Shown here one piece after another: positions 63,326 to 64,000 of a stretch of DNA of 64,000 bases. The notes beneath the pieces were generated by a model. It was given only the letters and a program-made list of their open reading frames with translations, was not told the origin of the DNA and made no database searches. The translations under genes and the position numbers were made by a program. The first letter of the stretch is position 1. Each line of letters starts with the position of its first letter. The stretch comes from Rhinopomastus cyanomelas (taxonomy: Eukaryota; Chordata; Aves; Bucerotiformes; Rhinopomastidae). The stretch lies in assembly GCA_013400115.1 (NCBI GenBank), contig VXBP01004605.1, positions 62,001-126,000 on the forward strand. The letters are read 5' to 3'.

Positions 63326-63385
63326 TTTCAGGATATCTTGAGTTTCATTCCACTTGTTTGTCCACTCTTTGGTCAGTTCTTGCAC
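63326..63385 (-). CDS. KIF16B: KIF16B exon: post-motor neck/coil segment
   Basis: Twenty codons in phase 0 at both ends, beginning VQELTKEWTNKW and ending ETQDILK. The acceptor reads TTTTATAG and the donor GTAAGG. In KIF16B this segment follows the kinesin motor and neck helix and precedes the FHA domain. It differs from the mammalian sequence I remember at about one residue. The next exon downstream is 21.7 kb away, the largest intron in the window. No open frame on the right flank looks like the preceding motor exon, so that exon is outside the window. Confidence 0.95.
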
Positions 63386-63887
63386 CTATAAAAGAAAAAA
63401 AACAGTGCAGAAGAATCGTACCTTTTCTAAAGTCCTTGAAAGGGCTTTCTCAGAGAAGTACTGAACATCTGTGCGATTCTTTGTGAAGTTTAATACTTGA
63501 AGAGTTAGGAGAGCAGTGTTGCTTTCCCTCTTTTACTAAACTGGTCACCTGTGGGAAGAGACCAGGCTTTCTCTTTCAGGCTGTGAGAAGCAGCACAGGC
63601 ATTGATAAACACCTCACCTAAAGAATGCTTCTAACTGAAGATGCTGAACCAAGCCTCACTGTAACCAAGATAAGGGAGGAGGCAGGAAGATCACAGAAGC
63701 TGAGAAAAGCCTGGAAAAGCTCTGTATTTTTACTAATTGTTTACTAAACTACTAACAAATACTAATCAACAACAGTGCATGGAAGGTTACTGGGGTACAC
63801 AAAAGTCCCTATAAAAGGGCCTTCAGACCAGCCCTCGGGTTTGCCTTCAGATCACCACTCTCTGCACATCTTTTTCAATGCACAGCA
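63386..63887 (-). other. Intron upstream of the neck/coil exon
   Basis: Continues beyond the window. Apart from the CR1 segment at the right edge I recognise nothing; no motor-domain exon is visible. Confidence 0.8.
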
Positions 63888-64000
63888 GTCACCTTGTCAT
63901 AGAAGGAAACCAGGTTAGTCGAGCAGGACCTGCCTTTCATAAAGCCACACCGACTCGGCCTGATCGCTTGGTTATCCTGCGCGTGCCCCATGATGGCACT
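63888..64000 (-). mobile_element. CR1 ORF2 fragment, minus orientation, cut by the window edge
   Basis: Antisense CR1 reverse-transcriptase sequence of the kind that reads ACCTTGTCATAGAAGG, GAGCAGGACCTGCCTTTCAT, AAAGCCACACCGACTCGGCC, GTGCCCCATGATGGCACT. These blocks encode the CR1 RT region around the KGRSCLTNLV motif on the opposite strand. The element continues past the window. Confidence 0.75.

Larger units (their letters stand above)
1..64000 (-). other. KIF16B: KIF16B locus, internal part of the gene
   Basis: The whole window lies inside one minus-strand gene. Thirteen exons were read from the reverse complement; each has an AG acceptor and GT donor and the codon phases chain from exon to exon. 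The product order is neck/coil, FHA, Ser-rich linker, long coiled coil, PX, which is the order of kinesin-3 KIF16B. In this family the motor moves PI3P-positive early endosomes towards microtubule plus ends. The motor-domain exons must lie at coordinates above 64000, and the remaining PX exons and the usual stop below 1. I searched the leftmost 7.5 kb for the next PX exon and did not find it. Gene identity rests on remembered mammalian protein sequence; several exons match it almost residue for residue. Confidence 0.95.

Overview
The window looks like nuclear DNA from a bird. One spliced gene runs along the whole minus strand, its exons are short and separated by AT-rich introns, and nearly all recognisable interspersed repeats are CR1 non-LTR retrotransposons, the dominant repeat family of avian genomes. 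No bacterial, plasmid, CRISPR or operon-like features are present. The species cannot be fixed from the sequence.

The gene is KIF16B (also called SNX23), a kinesin-3 motor that carries early endosomes to microtubule plus ends and binds PI3P through a C-terminal PX domain. Transcription runs from high to low coordinates. The motor domain lies beyond the right edge and the last PX exons lie beyond the left edge. Thirteen constitutive coding exons are placed with splice sites and phases that chain without a break: neck/coil (63326-63385), FHA region (41537-41656, 40946-40997, 39462-39599, 35917-35999), Ser-rich linker (35657-35745), stalk coiled coil (29192-29245 and the 1.3 kb exon 26863-28200), further linker and coil exons (23007-23165, 22073-22178, 21478-21528), and the first two PX exons (14364-14486, 7511-7600). 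Comparison with mammalian KIF16B is from memory.

The most notable object is a 2.16 kb open exon at 18599-20758, between the last coil exon and the first PX exon. It has a good acceptor, continues the KIF16B frame at phase 0 and ends in a stop. If used, it would replace the whole PX domain with a 719-residue tail whose second half reads like two PH-like beta-rich modules.

The introns hold about twenty CR1 or CR1-tailed segments on both strands. Unusual ones are an ORF1-only CR1 (zinc-knuckle, coil, SGNH-esterase) at 3.5-4.7 kb; a 5S-rRNA-like head joined to a CR1 tail at 17.6 kb; a tRNA-Lys-like head joined to a CR1 tail at 49.1-49.3 kb carrying an exact 24-bp microinversion; a CR1 with an inverted 5' part at 44.6-45.4 kb; and several CR1 copies with internal deletions. 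A 25-bp six-copy minisatellite lies at 15.5 kb. The region from about 51 to 63.3 kb, inside the 21.7 kb intron, contains nothing I can recognise.
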